Counted from the stretch's first letter, positions 15,849 to 24,210 are shown. The stretch is 35,667 nucleotides of DNA from JBOHNM01 sp050730675 (GCA_050730675.1 JBOHNM010000021.1:1-35667); one strand, 5' to 3'. Translations and numbers: made by a program. The notes: generated from the letters alone by a model not told the origin.

Positions 15849-16340
15849 ATGGCCATGATCGATGTCGGCGCGACCGCGCCGGTCTTCACGCTCAAGAACC
15901 AGGACGGTGAGCCCGTCGCGCTCGTCGACTTTCGCGGCCGCTGGGTGGTGATCTACTTCTACCCCGAGGCCGACACGCCTGTGTGCACGGTTCAGGCGTG
16001 CAGCTTCAACGACGAGCTTGCGGCGTTCAAGGACCTCGATCTCCCCGTGCTGGCGATCAGCCCTGACCAGCCGCCCGCCCTCGCCGCCTTTGCCCGCAAG
16101 TTCAAGCTCGGGTTCACACTCCTGAGCGACCCGCCGGGCAAGGACGGTGCGCCGAAGGTGATGGCCAAGTACGGTGTCTGGGGCGAGAAGAAGCTCTATG
16201 GAAACATCGTGATCGGTGTACACCGCACCACGTTTCTGATCGACCCCGCCGGCCGCGTCGCTCACCGCTGGACCAATGTCCGCACACCTGGCCACGGGGC
16301 CCGGGTGCTGGAAACCGCGCGGAAACTGGCCATGACCTGA
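15849..16340 (+). CDS. bcp: Peroxiredoxin of the Bcp/PrxQ type
   Basis: A thiol peroxidase that reduces hydrogen peroxide and organic hydroperoxides using thioredoxin. The 163-residue protein shows the peroxidatic Cys46 in ADTPVCTVQACSF and a second Cys51 five residues on, the arrangement of PrxQ enzymes in which both form an intramolecular disulfide. The Pro44-Thr43 pair is kept; the usual TPGCT is TPVCT here. The VIYFYPEADT strand and the late Arg in GVHRTTFLIDPAGRV complete the active site. The ATG at 15849 has GGAG (15837-15840) upstream; a second in-frame Met is two codons later. Cytoplasmic. Confidence 0.93.
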   Translation: MAMIDVGATAPVFTLKNQDGEPVALVDFRGRWVVIYFYPEADTPVCTVQACSFNDELAAFKDLDLPVLAISPDQPPALAAFARKFKLGFTLLSDPPGKDGAPKVMAKYGVWGEKKLYGNIVIGVHRTTFLIDPAGRVAHRWTNVRTPGHGARVLETARKLAMT

Positions 16341-16356
16341 ATTGCCGTTCGGTCCG

Positions 16357-16362
16357 TACTAT
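16357..16362 (+). promoter_or_regulatory. -10 box TACTAT, five bases before the panB ATG
   Basis: TACTAT followed by five bases and ATG at 16368; a predicted leaderless start. Confidence 0.45.
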
Positions 16363-16367
16363 TGGAC

Positions 16368-17234
16368 ATGACCACCCAGGCCCCCGTGCCGCAGGTGACG
16401 ATCGCTTCGCTCGCCCGGCGCAAACGCGAGGGGGGGGGGGCGGAGCCGTTTGCGTGCCTGACGTGCTACGACGCGACGACCGCCCGCTGGCTCGCCCGCT
16501 CGGGCGTCCATGTGCTGCTGGTCGGCGACACCGCGGCCGAGATGGTCCTTGGCTATCCACGCACACTCGACATGCCGCTGGATGTGCTGATCGCGCTCAC
16601 CGCAGGCGTCTGGCGCGGCTCACGTGAACCGGGGCGGGGTTGTGTGCCGCTGGTCATGGGCGACATGCCCTTCATGAGCTACCACGCCTCTCCGGATGAT
16701 GCTGTGCGCAACGCCGGGCGGTTCATCGTCGAGGGTCACGCGGACATCGTGAAGCTGGAGATGGACGCGACGTTTGCTCCGCTGGTGGACCGGTTGGTCC
16801 GCGCGGGGATTCCCGTCTGCGCCCACGTCGGCTCGCGGCCGCAGCGCGTGGCGATCACCAGTGGGTATGCCTCGGCGGGTCGGACGGCGACCGATGCGCA
16901 GCGGGTCGTGGAGGATGCCCAGGCTCTGCAGGATGCCGGCGCGCAGATGCTGCTGGTCGAAGCGGTGCCGCAGGAGACGACGGCGAAGCTGCTGCAGATC
17001 GCGACTGTCCCGGTGATCGGGATCGGTGCGGGGCCGGCGTGCGACGGGCAGGTGCTGGTGCTGCAGGACCTGCTGGGCCTCACCGACGGGGCGCCGGCAT
17101 TCGCCAAGCCCGTGGCGCAGCTCGGCGAGCAGATTGAAAACGCCGGCCGCCAATGGGTGCAGAAGGTGGCGACGCGGGCGGTGGGGGACTCTCCTTACCG
17201 CATGCGTGATGCCAACGGCGTGAAGAAGGCCTGA
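16368..17234 (+). CDS. panB: 3-methyl-2-oxobutanoate hydroxymethyltransferase
   Basis: PanB adds a hydroxymethyl group from methylene-tetrahydrofolate to 2-oxoisovalerate, the first committed step of pantothenate and CoA synthesis. The 288-residue protein has the motifs LTCYDATTARWL, VLLVGDTAAEMVLGY (metal-binding Asp), DMPFMSY (Asp at metal site), VKLEMD and the catalytic Glu in LLVEAVP, then VIGIGAGPACDGQVLVLQDLLG. The loop that reads HLGLTPQ in the E. coli enzyme is HVGSRPQ here. An 11-G run (16430-16440) falls in the codons for a Glu-Gly-Gly-Gly-Ala segment near residues 21-25, so any G gain or loss would shift the frame. The ATG follows TACTAT by five bases. Confidence 0.92.
   Translation: MTTQAPVPQVTIASLARRKREGGGAEPFACLTCYDATTARWLARSGVHVLLVGDTAAEMVLGYPRTLDMPLDVLIALTAGVWRGSREPGRGCVPLVMGDMPFMSYHASPDDAVRNAGRFIVEGHADIVKLEMDATFAPLVDRLVRAGIPVCAHVGSRPQRVAITSGYASAGRTATDAQRVVEDAQALQDAGAQMLLVEAVPQETTAKLLQIATVPVIGIGAGPACDGQVLVLQDLLGLTDGAPAFAKPVAQLGEQIENAGRQWVQKVATRAVGDSPYRMRDANGVKKA
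16430..16440 (+). repeat. Run of 11 G inside panB
   Basis: A homopolymer of 11 G lies 62 bases after the panB start codon. The reading frame is intact with 11. Such runs are prone to slippage and to sequencing error. Confidence 0.8.
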
Positions 17235-17252
17235 GTTCGCGGTCAAGCAGAA

Positions 17253-18161
17253 CTAGCGGCTGACCGGCCCTGAGGGTTGTGCGGGCGTTTGCACTGGTTT
17301 CGCCGCGGCATCGGCCGGCGTGATCACCATCACCACCGGCGTCCCGAACTTCGGCACGCGCTTGGCATCGGCGACCCACTCGGGCGCTTCGGTTCCCGCG
17401 TCGGGGTTCATCGGGCGGGTGAAGGCGATCGTCTCTGCCCCGAATGTGTGCAGGCCGATAAAAGTCCCCGCGAAGTCCGCGTCGTAGATCTCCTGCATCG
17501 CACCCGTTTCGGGGTTCTTGCGCTGCAGGAACCGCGAGCCCGAAAAGACCCAGCGGTCTCCCGGGAACTCCTCGCCCAGGTGCTTGCCGGTGCGGGCGTT
17601 GACGATCCAGTCCCCCGGCGGATCCTCGTGGATCTTCCCGGCACTGTCGGTCCACTTGATCCGCAGTGTCACCGCCGGGCCGGTGGGCGGATCGTGGCGC
17701 ATCGACTGCCCATCCCACCCCACGCGCCCGGGCCTGCCCGGCTCCAGGCCGATCAGCAGCAGGGCGGCGTGCGTGTTCGACGGCGAGCCCGTGCTCACCA
17801 CCAGTGACTCGTGCTCGCGTGTGTCGCGGGTGCAGGCGACGGCCTCGAGGTACACCACCGGCGCTTCGGCGTCGTGGGCATCGATCGGCACCTTGCCCGT
17901 GACCTCGACGATCCGCCGCGTCCGGTCCACCCGCACGCCGGGGCCGACATCCTGCCAGTTTTCCCCCGGCGTTGCCGTTGCCTTCGCTGGTCGCTCCGCG
18001 GGCACGGGCGGGCCGGGGAGGACCCAGGGGTTGTTCTCGTCCTCCGTGAGCGGCGCTGGTTCCGGCGCGGGCTCAGCCTCTGGTTCGGCGGCGCAAGCAC
18101 CGAGCATGGCCGAGCCTGCAAAGGCCACCGTCCACAAGAACGTTGAATGAAACTTGGTCAC
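17253..18161 (-). CDS. YdjY-domain lipoprotein
   Basis: The 302-residue protein has a lipoprotein signal with lipobox LGAC (Cys23), a Pro/Glu-rich linker (about 25-70), and a YdjY-like domain at about 75-200: VRVDRTRRIVEVTGKV, YLEAVACTRDTREHESLV and HAALLLIGLEPG are its hallmark lines. A further region with GDWIVNARTGKHLG, WVFSGSRF and IYDADFAGTFIGLHTFG follows, as in planctomycete YdjY proteins. The function of the family is unknown. The C-terminus is a Pro/Ala-rich tail. It starts with GTG overlapping the murD stop (GTGA), so it is the downstream partner of murD, and it ends 18 bases from the convergent panB. Confidence 0.85.
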   Translation of the reverse strand: MTKFHSTFLWTVAFAGSAMLGACAAEPEAEPAPEPAPLTEDENNPWVLPGPPVPAERPAKATATPGENWQDVGPGVRVDRTRRIVEVTGKVPIDAHDAEAPVVYLEAVACTRDTREHESLVVSTGSPSNTHAALLLIGLEPGRPGRVGWDGQSMRHDPPTGPAVTLRIKWTDSAGKIHEDPPGDWIVNARTGKHLGEEFPGDRWVFSGSRFLQRKNPETGAMQEIYDADFAGTFIGLHTFGAETIAFTRPMNPDAGTEAPEWVADAKRVPKFGTPVVMVITPADAAAKPVQTPAQPSGPVSR

Positions 18162-19480
18162 GGCGCGACCTCCTTCACGAGTTTGACGAACGCATCGCCC
18201 CGGTATTCATAGTTGGTGAACTGGTCCCACGAGGCGCACCCAGGCGACAGCACCACATGCTGCCCCGGGCTCGCCCGCTCCGCGGCGGCACGCACCGCCC
18301 GGTCCAGCGTGCCGCAGTCCTCCACGTGTCGCCCGCTCGCGCTGGCCAGCGTCGGCCCCGTGGCGCCGATGCAGTAGAGCCCAGCGAGTCTTGGTGCCAG
18401 CGCGGAGATCGGGGACAGGTCGATCTTCTTGTCGTAGCCACCCGCGATGAGGTGGATACGCGAGAGGTCCCCCGGCCTCGCCTCGCTCAACGCCTCCACG
18501 GCCTTGAGGCATGCCTCGGGCGTGGTGCATTTCGAGTCGTTCCAATACTGCACGCCCTTGGATTCGTGGGCCAGCCGAAGGCGGTGCTCCAGCCCCGGGA
18601 ACGATGTCAGCTCCCAGATCAGGTCGCGAGCGGGTGTCTGGGGCGCGGCGGCCGACGCCGCGGCCAGGGCCATCGCCGCGTTCACACGGTTGTGAGCGCC
18701 CGGTACCTTGAGCTTCATCTCGAACGCCGAGGGCGGCACCACCATCGCCTTGCCGGCCGCGCTGCTCTGCAGGTCCGTCAGGGTTGGGCCCAGCACCGCG
18801 ACATCCTCGCGCCGCTGGTGCCGCAGCAGGTGCAGCTTGCACTCGGCGTAGTTCTCGAAGGTTCCGTGCCAGTCCAGGTGGTTCGGCGTGATGTTCGTCA
18901 CCACCGCCACCCGCGGCGACCACTTCACCAGCCGATCCAGCCAGTAGAGCATGAAGCTCGACAGCTCCAGCACCACGATCGTGCCTTCATCCGGCGGCGA
19001 TTCCAGCAGCGAGCCGCCGATGTTCCCGCCGAGGGCCACCTTGTGCCCGGTCTTCTCCAGCGCGTGCGCGACCATCGCCGTCGTCGTGCTTTTGCCCGCC
19101 GAGCCGGTGACACCGATGGTCATCGTGCCGGGCTTGAGGGCTTCGACAACCATCGCGATTTCGGTCGTGATCGGCACGCCCGCCTGCTCCGCGGCCAGCA
19201 GGTATTTATTGTCCCAGGGGTGCGGCACCGCGGGGTTGGCGACGACGAGGTCGGACTTGGTGAAATCCGTCTCGTTGTGTCCGTCGAGCGCCAGATGCAC
19301 GCGGCCTGCTTCCACCAGCGGCTGAATCTCCGTCACCGGCTCGGACAGCTTCTCCACCGGTAGGATGTCCGTCACGGTGACAATCGCGCCCTGCGAGGCG
19401 AGCCACTTGGTGGCGCCCATGCCGCCGCCGAAGCGGCCGAGGCCCATGACGGTGACGCGTTTTCCGGAGACCGACATCAT
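18158..19480 (-). CDS. murD: UDP-N-acetylmuramoyl-L-alanine:D-glutamate ligase
   Basis: MurD adds D-glutamate to UDP-MurNAc-L-Ala with ATP, in the cytoplasm, during peptidoglycan precursor synthesis. The 440-residue protein matches the family length. Domain 1 has VTVMGLGRFGGGMGATKWL (UDP-binding); the ATP loop is GSAGKST (126-132), close to the usual GTNGKT; domain 2 has NITPNHLDWHGTFENYAECKL with the catalytic His/Asp; then GVQYWNDSKCTTPEA and IAGGYDKKIDL, and a late LSPGCASWDQFTNYEYRGDAF block. A TAGACT box lies six bases before the ATG. It shows that this planctomycete keeps peptidoglycan synthesis. Confidence 0.95.
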   Translation of the reverse strand: MMSVSGKRVTVMGLGRFGGGMGATKWLASQGAIVTVTDILPVEKLSEPVTEIQPLVEAGRVHLALDGHNETDFTKSDLVVANPAVPHPWDNKYLLAAEQAGVPITTEIAMVVEALKPGTMTIGVTGSAGKSTTTAMVAHALEKTGHKVALGGNIGGSLLESPPDEGTIVVLELSSFMLYWLDRLVKWSPRVAVVTNITPNHLDWHGTFENYAECKLHLLRHQRREDVAVLGPTLTDLQSSAAGKAMVVPPSAFEMKLKVPGAHNRVNAAMALAAASAAAPQTPARDLIWELTSFPGLEHRLRLAHESKGVQYWNDSKCTTPEACLKAVEALSEARPGDLSRIHLIAGGYDKKIDLSPISALAPRLAGLYCIGATGPTLASASGRHVEDCGTLDRAVRAAAERASPGQHVVLSPGCASWDQFTNYEYRGDAFVKLVKEVAP

Positions 19481-19486
19481 CCGGCT

Positions 19487-19492
19487 AGTCTA
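19487..19492 (-). promoter_or_regulatory. -10 box TAGACT, six bases before the murD ATG
   Basis: TAGACT on the minus strand, six bases, then ATG at 19480. A predicted leaderless start. Confidence 0.5.
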
Positions 19493-19514
19493 GATATGCC
19501 GCAGCGTAAGTTGC

Positions 19515-19978
19515 TCATCCTCTCGCGCTGGGTGCATCGCCAACTGCAGTTGGTGGTCCCGGCCTGCCGGCCATCAGCGCCGCTGCAACCGCCACGATCG
19601 TGGCCACCGCGTTGAGTACGCCGTACGTCTTGCCGCCTTGACCGAACAGACCGACTGCATTCCCCAGCAGTGGACGCTCACAACCAGCGCGAGGCCCCAC
19701 ATCCAGGCTCGAACCCATCCCGCCCGGCGTGCGCCCAGAGCGCCAATCGCGCAGGCGAGTGCCGCGACCGAGCCGACCGAAGCCGCGGTCGTCCACCCCG
19801 TCGCAAACCACCCGCCTCGGAACAGGAGGATCACATCGACGACGCCGATCGGCGCGAAGAACATCTCGGCCCACACAGGGTTGAGCAGGTAGGCCCCAAG
19901 GGCGATCCCCGCGAGCTCGCGTCCGCGCACCGGTTCAGCCACGCGATGCGCTCGCAGACGCTGCGGCCACCAGGTCAT
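19515..19978 (-). pseudogene. Frameshifted small membrane protein
   Basis: From ATG at 19978 (GTG at 19984 is possible) a frame with three or four hydrophobic segments runs to about 19655, including GIALGAYLLNPVWAEMFFAP and WMWGLALVVSVHCWGMQS. It then turns into basic non-coding-looking sequence and stops at 19574. The other minus frame continues the membrane character from there (GLFGQGGKTYGVLN and AVATIVAVAAALMAG) and stops at 19515. Adding one base near 19650-19657 would join them into a protein of about 154 residues. Either the gene is broken or the assembly has lost a base. It overlaps the aminotransferase 3' end by 44 bases. Function unknown. Confidence 0.55.
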
Positions 19979-20870
19979 CCTCACCCCGCGCGATCACTCC
20001 CGTCAGCACCCGCAGCAGCTCCCGTGCCCCCGGCCCGACCTGCCCATCACCCACCGGCCGCCCATCGAGCCTTGTCACCGATGTCACCATCGTCGTGGTG
20101 CCGATCAAGAGCACCTCGTTCACGATCATCAACTCGCTCGCCAGCACCGGCCGCTGCACGATCCGCGGCTCCACTTCGCAGAGGATCTCGCGCGTGATGC
20201 CGCAGAGCATCGGCGCGCTATCGAGCGCCGGCGTCACGAACTCCATCTTTGCCCCCGCCCCATGCCCATGCACGAGCACGACGTTGGTGTACGTCCCCTC
20301 GGTCACCAGCTTCTGCCCGCCGACCTCGCGCACCAGGATCGCCTCGTCCGCGCCGTATTCCGCGTGCGCCGCCAGCGCTTCGAGCACGTTGCCGAGGAGC
20401 GAGACACACTTCACATCGCCGCGCGACCAGCGCAGGTCCGCCCGAATCGCTACGGACTTGATCGCCGGGGTGGGCTTCTCCAGATCAATCGGCGGAAGCG
20501 CCGAGCAGTACCCGAAGACCGTGGGCTTCATCCCCGCCGCCGGCACGCGCGACCGAACGGGTCCGCGCACCAGGTCCGGCGTCCCACGTGTCACCTGCCA
20601 GTAGATGAACGCGTCGTTCAGGCCGTTGGCGTCCAGGAGCGCATCGGTGATCGCGCCGAGCTCCGTCGCGTCCCACGCGATCCCCGCCTGGCGCAGCCCG
20701 CTGGTCATCCGGCGCACATGCCGCTGCATGCCGACAACACGTCTCCCCCCGGGCAGCGCCGCGGCACGCAGCCCCTCATAAATCCCGTCACCAAAAATGA
20801 ACCCGCGGTCGAACGGCGATACCTTCGCCTCCGCCGCGGGGATGAGTTGGCCATTGAGGTGGACGATCAC
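19935..20870 (-). CDS. Class IV aminotransferase, D-amino acid transaminase-like
   Basis: A PLP-dependent fold-type IV transaminase of 311 residues. The N-terminus VHLNGQLIPAAEAKVSPFDRGFIFGDGIYEGL is diagnostic for the family; the PLP lysine lies in RGDVKCVSLLGNVLEA, and the cofactor phosphate loop is EGTYTNV. YWQVTRGTPD and the DLRWSRGDVK block resemble Bacillus-type D-amino acid transaminase more than IlvE or PabC. If so it makes D-glutamate or D-alanine for the cell wall, which would suit its place upstream of murD. IlvE- or PabC-like activity is not excluded. The GTG at 20870 is chosen because TACGCT lies five bases before it and it gives the family N-terminus. Confidence 0.85.
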   Translation of the reverse strand: MIVHLNGQLIPAAEAKVSPFDRGFIFGDGIYEGLRAAALPGGRRVVGMQRHVRRMTSGLRQAGIAWDATELGAITDALLDANGLNDAFIYWQVTRGTPDLVRGPVRSRVPAAGMKPTVFGYCSALPPIDLEKPTPAIKSVAIRADLRWSRGDVKCVSLLGNVLEALAAHAEYGADEAILVREVGGQKLVTEGTYTNVVLVHGHGAGAKMEFVTPALDSAPMLCGITREILCEVEPRIVQRPVLASELMIVNEVLLIGTTTMVTSVTRLDGRPVGDGQVGPGARELLRVLTGVIARGEDDLVAAASASASRG

Positions 20871-20875
20871 GCCCG

Positions 20876-20881
20876 AGCGTA
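20876..20881 (-). promoter_or_regulatory. -10 box TACGCT, five bases before the aminotransferase GTG
   Basis: TACGCT on the minus strand, five bases, then GTG at 20870. A predicted leaderless start. Confidence 0.45.
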
Positions 20882-21047
20882 GACGACCAAAAAAGAAAAC
20901 GGCTTGTGGTGGGGAACGGGGACCGGTCAGCAACCGAGGACTGAACGCCACCGAGTGAGGGAGTCAAAGCACGTGCTGCGGCTCTGCAAACTCTTGACTA
21001 CCGAATCGATCTCGACCCGCCCGGCCGGACGGCCTGCTCGGTGGGTC

Positions 21048-21485
21048 TTATGCAGCGGTTCGAACTCTCCGGTGCATCTGCGCTCGCACTTCCTCAACGA
21101 CCATTGCAACACCTTCTTCGGTGATGCCGCATCGGTTTTCGCCAGAGGTCCATTCGGCATTTGCCTTTGAGAACTCGGAAAATCGCCCAATGTACACATT
21201 GGCGCCGTCATTCAGCCATGTCGGTCTGGCTTGCCATTCGCCAACAGCACCGCCCGTCTTCCACCGGGGCCGGATCGTTTTTCGTGGGCTTCAGTAGACC
21301 GTGGTAAGGGGCGCCCAGTGCTGAAATCCTCCCTCGATTGCAAAACACACAAACGGCCGAGCCTCCGATGTGGCATCGACCTGAGGAAGACTCTTCTGAA
21401 CACTTGGGTTCTTCTCCAACATCAGTTGATCGAAGTACGCCACTAAACCAATGCGAACCTCACTTACGTCTAACGGACATGCCAT
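21048..21485 (-). pseudogene. Unknown protein gene interrupted by an in-frame TGA
   Basis: ATG at 21485 has a strong AAGGAG site eight bases upstream. The frame encodes 64 residues (RIGLVAYFDQLMLEKNP, then FVCFAIEGGFQHWAPLTTVY) and meets TGA at 21291-21293. The same frame then continues for a further 80 codons of protein-like sequence (WKTGGAVGEWQARPTWLNDG, NVYIGRFSEFSKANAEW, ITEEGVAMVVEEVRAQMHRR) to TAA at 21048-21050. A single C-to-T change (CGA to TGA) explains the interruption. The protein would be about 145 residues, soluble, of unknown function. Codon use (TTA, GTA, ACA) and the local base composition are more AT-rich than the neighbours, which suggests acquired DNA. The 167 bases from 20881 to 21047 hold no gene that I can support. 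Confidence 0.6.
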
Positions 21486-21690
21486 ATGCCAAACTCCTTA
21501 TTGCGACCCCGAATTTGCATAGCGGAAGTCACATCCTTGCCGCTTACGCAAGGACCATGCCGGATTCAGAAACCACATCATTTGCCTCAAGCGGTGGAAC
21601 CGGCACTATGTATGCGGTTTCACTGCGGTCCAGCTCGGCCGTTTCGGTTATCCCGCCGCCACTTTGACAGCTGAGGCGTCATCCCAGCCG

Positions 21691-24210
21691 CTACATCAGC
21701 GCCACCGGATCAATATCCACCGCCGTGTGCGCATCGCTCTTGAGCAGCCCCCGCCCGCGCACCATCGCCAGCACGGTCTGCAGCCCGGCGCGGCTCGGCG
21801 CGATGAGTTCGATCGCGATCCGGTGATGCCCCGCGATCCGCGCGATCGGGCAGGGCATCGGCCCCGAGAGCCGCATCTCGACGTCTGCTTCCTTTGCCGC
21901 CGCCTTGAGCGCCATCGCCACTTCGCGGGCCGCGCCCTCCGCCTTCGACAGCGTCTCGTCGCGGCAGACAATCCGGGCCATCCGCGTGCTCGGCGGCAGC
22001 CCCGCCTCGCGCCTCAAGGCCAACTCCTCGGTCGCGAAGCCGACGAAATCGTGCTGGGCCGCGAAGCGGATCGGCGGCGCGTTGGGGCTGAACGTCTGCA
22101 CGATCACCTGGCCGAGCTTGTCGCCGCGTCCGGCACGTCCGGCCACCTGCGCGACGAGTTGGAACGTCCGTTCGGCCGCCCGGAAGTCCGGCAGCACCAG
22201 CGCCGTGTCCGCGTTGACCACGCCCACAAGCTGAACATTCGGGAAGTCAAGCCCCTTGGCGATCATCTGCGTCCCCAGCAGGATCTTGACCTCACCCTTG
22301 GCAAAGCGGTCGAGCACCTCGAAGTAGTCCGCCGCCGACTGCATGGAGTCGGTGTCCACCCGCACCAGCGTCTTGCCCTGCACAATCCCGTGCGTGGTGG
22401 CAAACTTGCGTTCCAGTTCCTCTTCCACGCGCTGCGTCCCCTGCCCGAACGTGTTGACACCCTTGCCGCAGACGGGGCACTTGGCCGGCAGTAGCAGTTC
22501 CGCCAGGCAGTGGTGGCAGCGGACGAACCCCCGGTGCGTCGAGGGCTGGCGCGAGAGGTGGAAGACGTTGGTCGCGTCGCAGTGATCGCAGCGCATCACC
22601 CAGCCGCACTTGGGGTCCGGACAGCACAGATAGTTGGCATATCCGCGCCGGTTCAGCAGCAGCATCACCTGCCCGCCCGCATCGAGTGTTTTGCCGATTG
22701 CGCCTTCCAGTGTCGGCCCCAGCAGGTGGAAGTGCCGATCCCGCCATCCGTCCCCCTGCGCCCGCAGCCGGCGTTCCTCGGCCAGGTCCACCACCCGTAC
22801 CCGCGGCATCACCACCCCGCCCACGCGCTTGTTCAATGTCCACAGCTTGAACTTCGCCCCGGGCTTTGCCGCATCCTTTCCCTGCTCGCCCGCCTGCTCA
22901 CTCGTCTGTCCGCCTTCTCCGCCTTCCGCCACTGGTCGCTTGGTCGTCTGCTCGCCTTTTCCCCGCTGGTCGCCTGCTCGTCTGTTCGTCTGTTCGTCTG
23001 TTCCCACCGCATTCGCCCAACTCTCCAGGCTCGGCGTCGCACTCCCGAGCAGCACGGGGCATCCCTCCAGCTGCGCTCGCTTGATCGCCAGGTCCCGCGC
23101 GTGGTAGCGGGGGAGTTGGTCCTGCTTGTACGACGAGTCATGCTCCTCATCCACGATGATGAGGCCGATCTTCTTCAGCGGCGCGAACACCGCCGACCTC
23201 GCCCCGACCACCACCCGCACCGCCCCCGATGCGCACGCCGCCCACTGCCGGTGGCGCTGCGATGCCGTCATCCCGCTGTGCAGCACCGCAACGCGGCTGA
23301 ACCGGTCGACGAACCGCCCTGCCGTCTGCGGTGTCAGCGCGATCTCCGGCACCAGCACGATCGCCCCGGCGTCCGAGTCCTGCGCCAGCACCTCCTCCAG
23401 CAGCCGCAGGTAGACCTCGGTCTTCCCCGACGCCGTCACGCCATGGATCAGATGTGTGCCGAAGTGCCCAAGCCCCGCCGAGATCCCCTCGACGATCGTT
23501 CGCTGCTCGCCCGAAAGCTCCGGCCGCGCCGCCGGCGTCCGCGCCGCGTGCGCCCGCATCAACGGGTCCTCGGCGCCAACGACCTCTTCACGCGTCGCGC
23601 TCGCCAGCAGCCCCGTGTCGATGAGCTTCTTCACTGTTGCGGGGGAAACGCCTTCGACGCTCGCCGCCAGCGCCTTCACCGTCAGCGGAAACGCGCCCGC
23701 ATCCAAGGCCTTCACCGTCTCCCAGGCCTTCCGCAGCCGCGGCTTGAGCGCCTCCAGCTTTGCCGCCAACGCCGCCGCATCGGCGATCTCCGCCGGGCGC
23801 ACCTCGACAATGGTCTTCCGCCCGATCTGACGCTTCACCGCCGCCGGCATCATCGTCCCGAAGACCATGCCGAGGGGGCAGACGTAGTACCGCGACATCC
23901 ACTCGGCCAGTTCCACCAGCTTTGGCGGCAATGCCGCCGGCGCCGCGTTGATGATCGGTTTCACGCGCTCGGGGTCCAGCCCGTCGAGTAGTTCGCGACC
24001 GCCGAGCTTCACCACCACGCCGGTCGTGGGCTTGCTCGCCCTCCCCAGCGGCACATGCACCTGCTGCCCGACCTCCACCCGGAAACCCGAGACCCGGTAC
24101 GTCAGTCCACTGTCCGTCCCGCCCCCCGCCCGCTCGATGCCGCGCTCCACCACCACCCGCGCGTACCGCGCATCGTCAAAGCTCGCCGGGTTGCCCGGAA
24201 ACAGCGACAT
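21691..24210 (-). CDS. priA: Primosomal replication restart helicase PriA
   Basis: PriA recognises stalled forks and unwinds DNA 3' to 5' to allow reloading of the replicative helicase. The 839-residue protein (E. coli 732) has an N-terminal DNA-binding domain (about 1-110, including the YRVSGFRVEVGQQVHVPLG strand region), a winged-helix part (about 170-215), Walker A GVTASGKT (257-264), DEEH (354-357), motif III GSATPS and the C-terminal helicase lobe with GTQMIAKGLDFPNV and QVAGRAGRGDKLG. Eight zinc-binding Cys lie in the inserted CCPDPKCGWVMRCDHCD and RCHHCLAE...KCPVCGKG region. Residues 402-450 are a low-complexity Glu/Gln/Thr/Gly-rich insertion. The ATG has GGAG just upstream. PriA and carA are divergent. 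Confidence 0.95.
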   Translation of the reverse strand: MSLFPGNPASFDDARYARVVVERGIERAGGGTDSGLTYRVSGFRVEVGQQVHVPLGRASKPTTGVVVKLGGRELLDGLDPERVKPIINAAPAALPPKLVELAEWMSRYYVCPLGMVFGTMMPAAVKRQIGRKTIVEVRPAEIADAAALAAKLEALKPRLRKAWETVKALDAGAFPLTVKALAASVEGVSPATVKKLIDTGLLASATREEVVGAEDPLMRAHAARTPAARPELSGEQRTIVEGISAGLGHFGTHLIHGVTASGKTEVYLRLLEEVLAQDSDAGAIVLVPEIALTPQTAGRFVDRFSRVAVLHSGMTASQRHRQWAACASGAVRVVVGARSAVFAPLKKIGLIIVDEEHDSSYKQDQLPRYHARDLAIKRAQLEGCPVLLGSATPSLESWANAVGTDEQTNRRAGDQRGKGEQTTKRPVAEGGEGGQTSEQAGEQGKDAAKPGAKFKLWTLNKRVGGVVMPRVRVVDLAEERRLRAQGDGWRDRHFHLLGPTLEGAIGKTLDAGGQVMLLLNRRGYANYLCCPDPKCGWVMRCDHCDATNVFHLSRQPSTHRGFVRCHHCLAELLLPAKCPVCGKGVNTFGQGTQRVEEELERKFATTHGIVQGKTLVRVDTDSMQSAADYFEVLDRFAKGEVKILLGTQMIAKGLDFPNVQLVGVVNADTALVLPDFRAAERTFQLVAQVAGRAGRGDKLGQVIVQTFSPNAPPIRFAAQHDFVGFATEELALRREAGLPPSTRMARIVCRDETLSKAEGAAREVAMALKAAAKEADVEMRLSGPMPCPIARIAGHHRIAIELIAPSRAGLQTVLAMVRGRGLLKSDAHTAVDIDPVALM
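22861..23007 (-). repeat. Degenerate short-tandem insertion inside priA
   Basis: A 147-base in-frame stretch is built from degenerate units such as ACAGACGAACAGACGA, GAGCAGACGACCAAGCGACC and GCGGAAGGCGGAGAAGGCGG. It encodes 49 hydrophilic residues between helicase motif III and the zinc region of PriA, where other PriA proteins have none. It has the look of a dispersed or expanded intergenic repeat that entered the gene in frame. Confidence 0.6.

Noticed and set aside
21291..21293. TGA read as selenocysteine
   Set aside because: No Cys/Sec redox motif around it and no clear stem-loop in the next 40 bases. A CGA-to-TGA change is simpler.
21338..21667. 109-codon + frame before priA
   Set aside because: It is antisense to the interrupted gene at 21048-21485, has no ribosome site, and lacks any domain. 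The minus frame VPVPPLEANDVVSESGMVLA in 21486-21690 is also too short to support.
22510..23991. 493-codon open frame on + opposite priA
   Set aside because: Antisense shadow of PriA; no domain or signal, and it runs through the low-complexity insertion.
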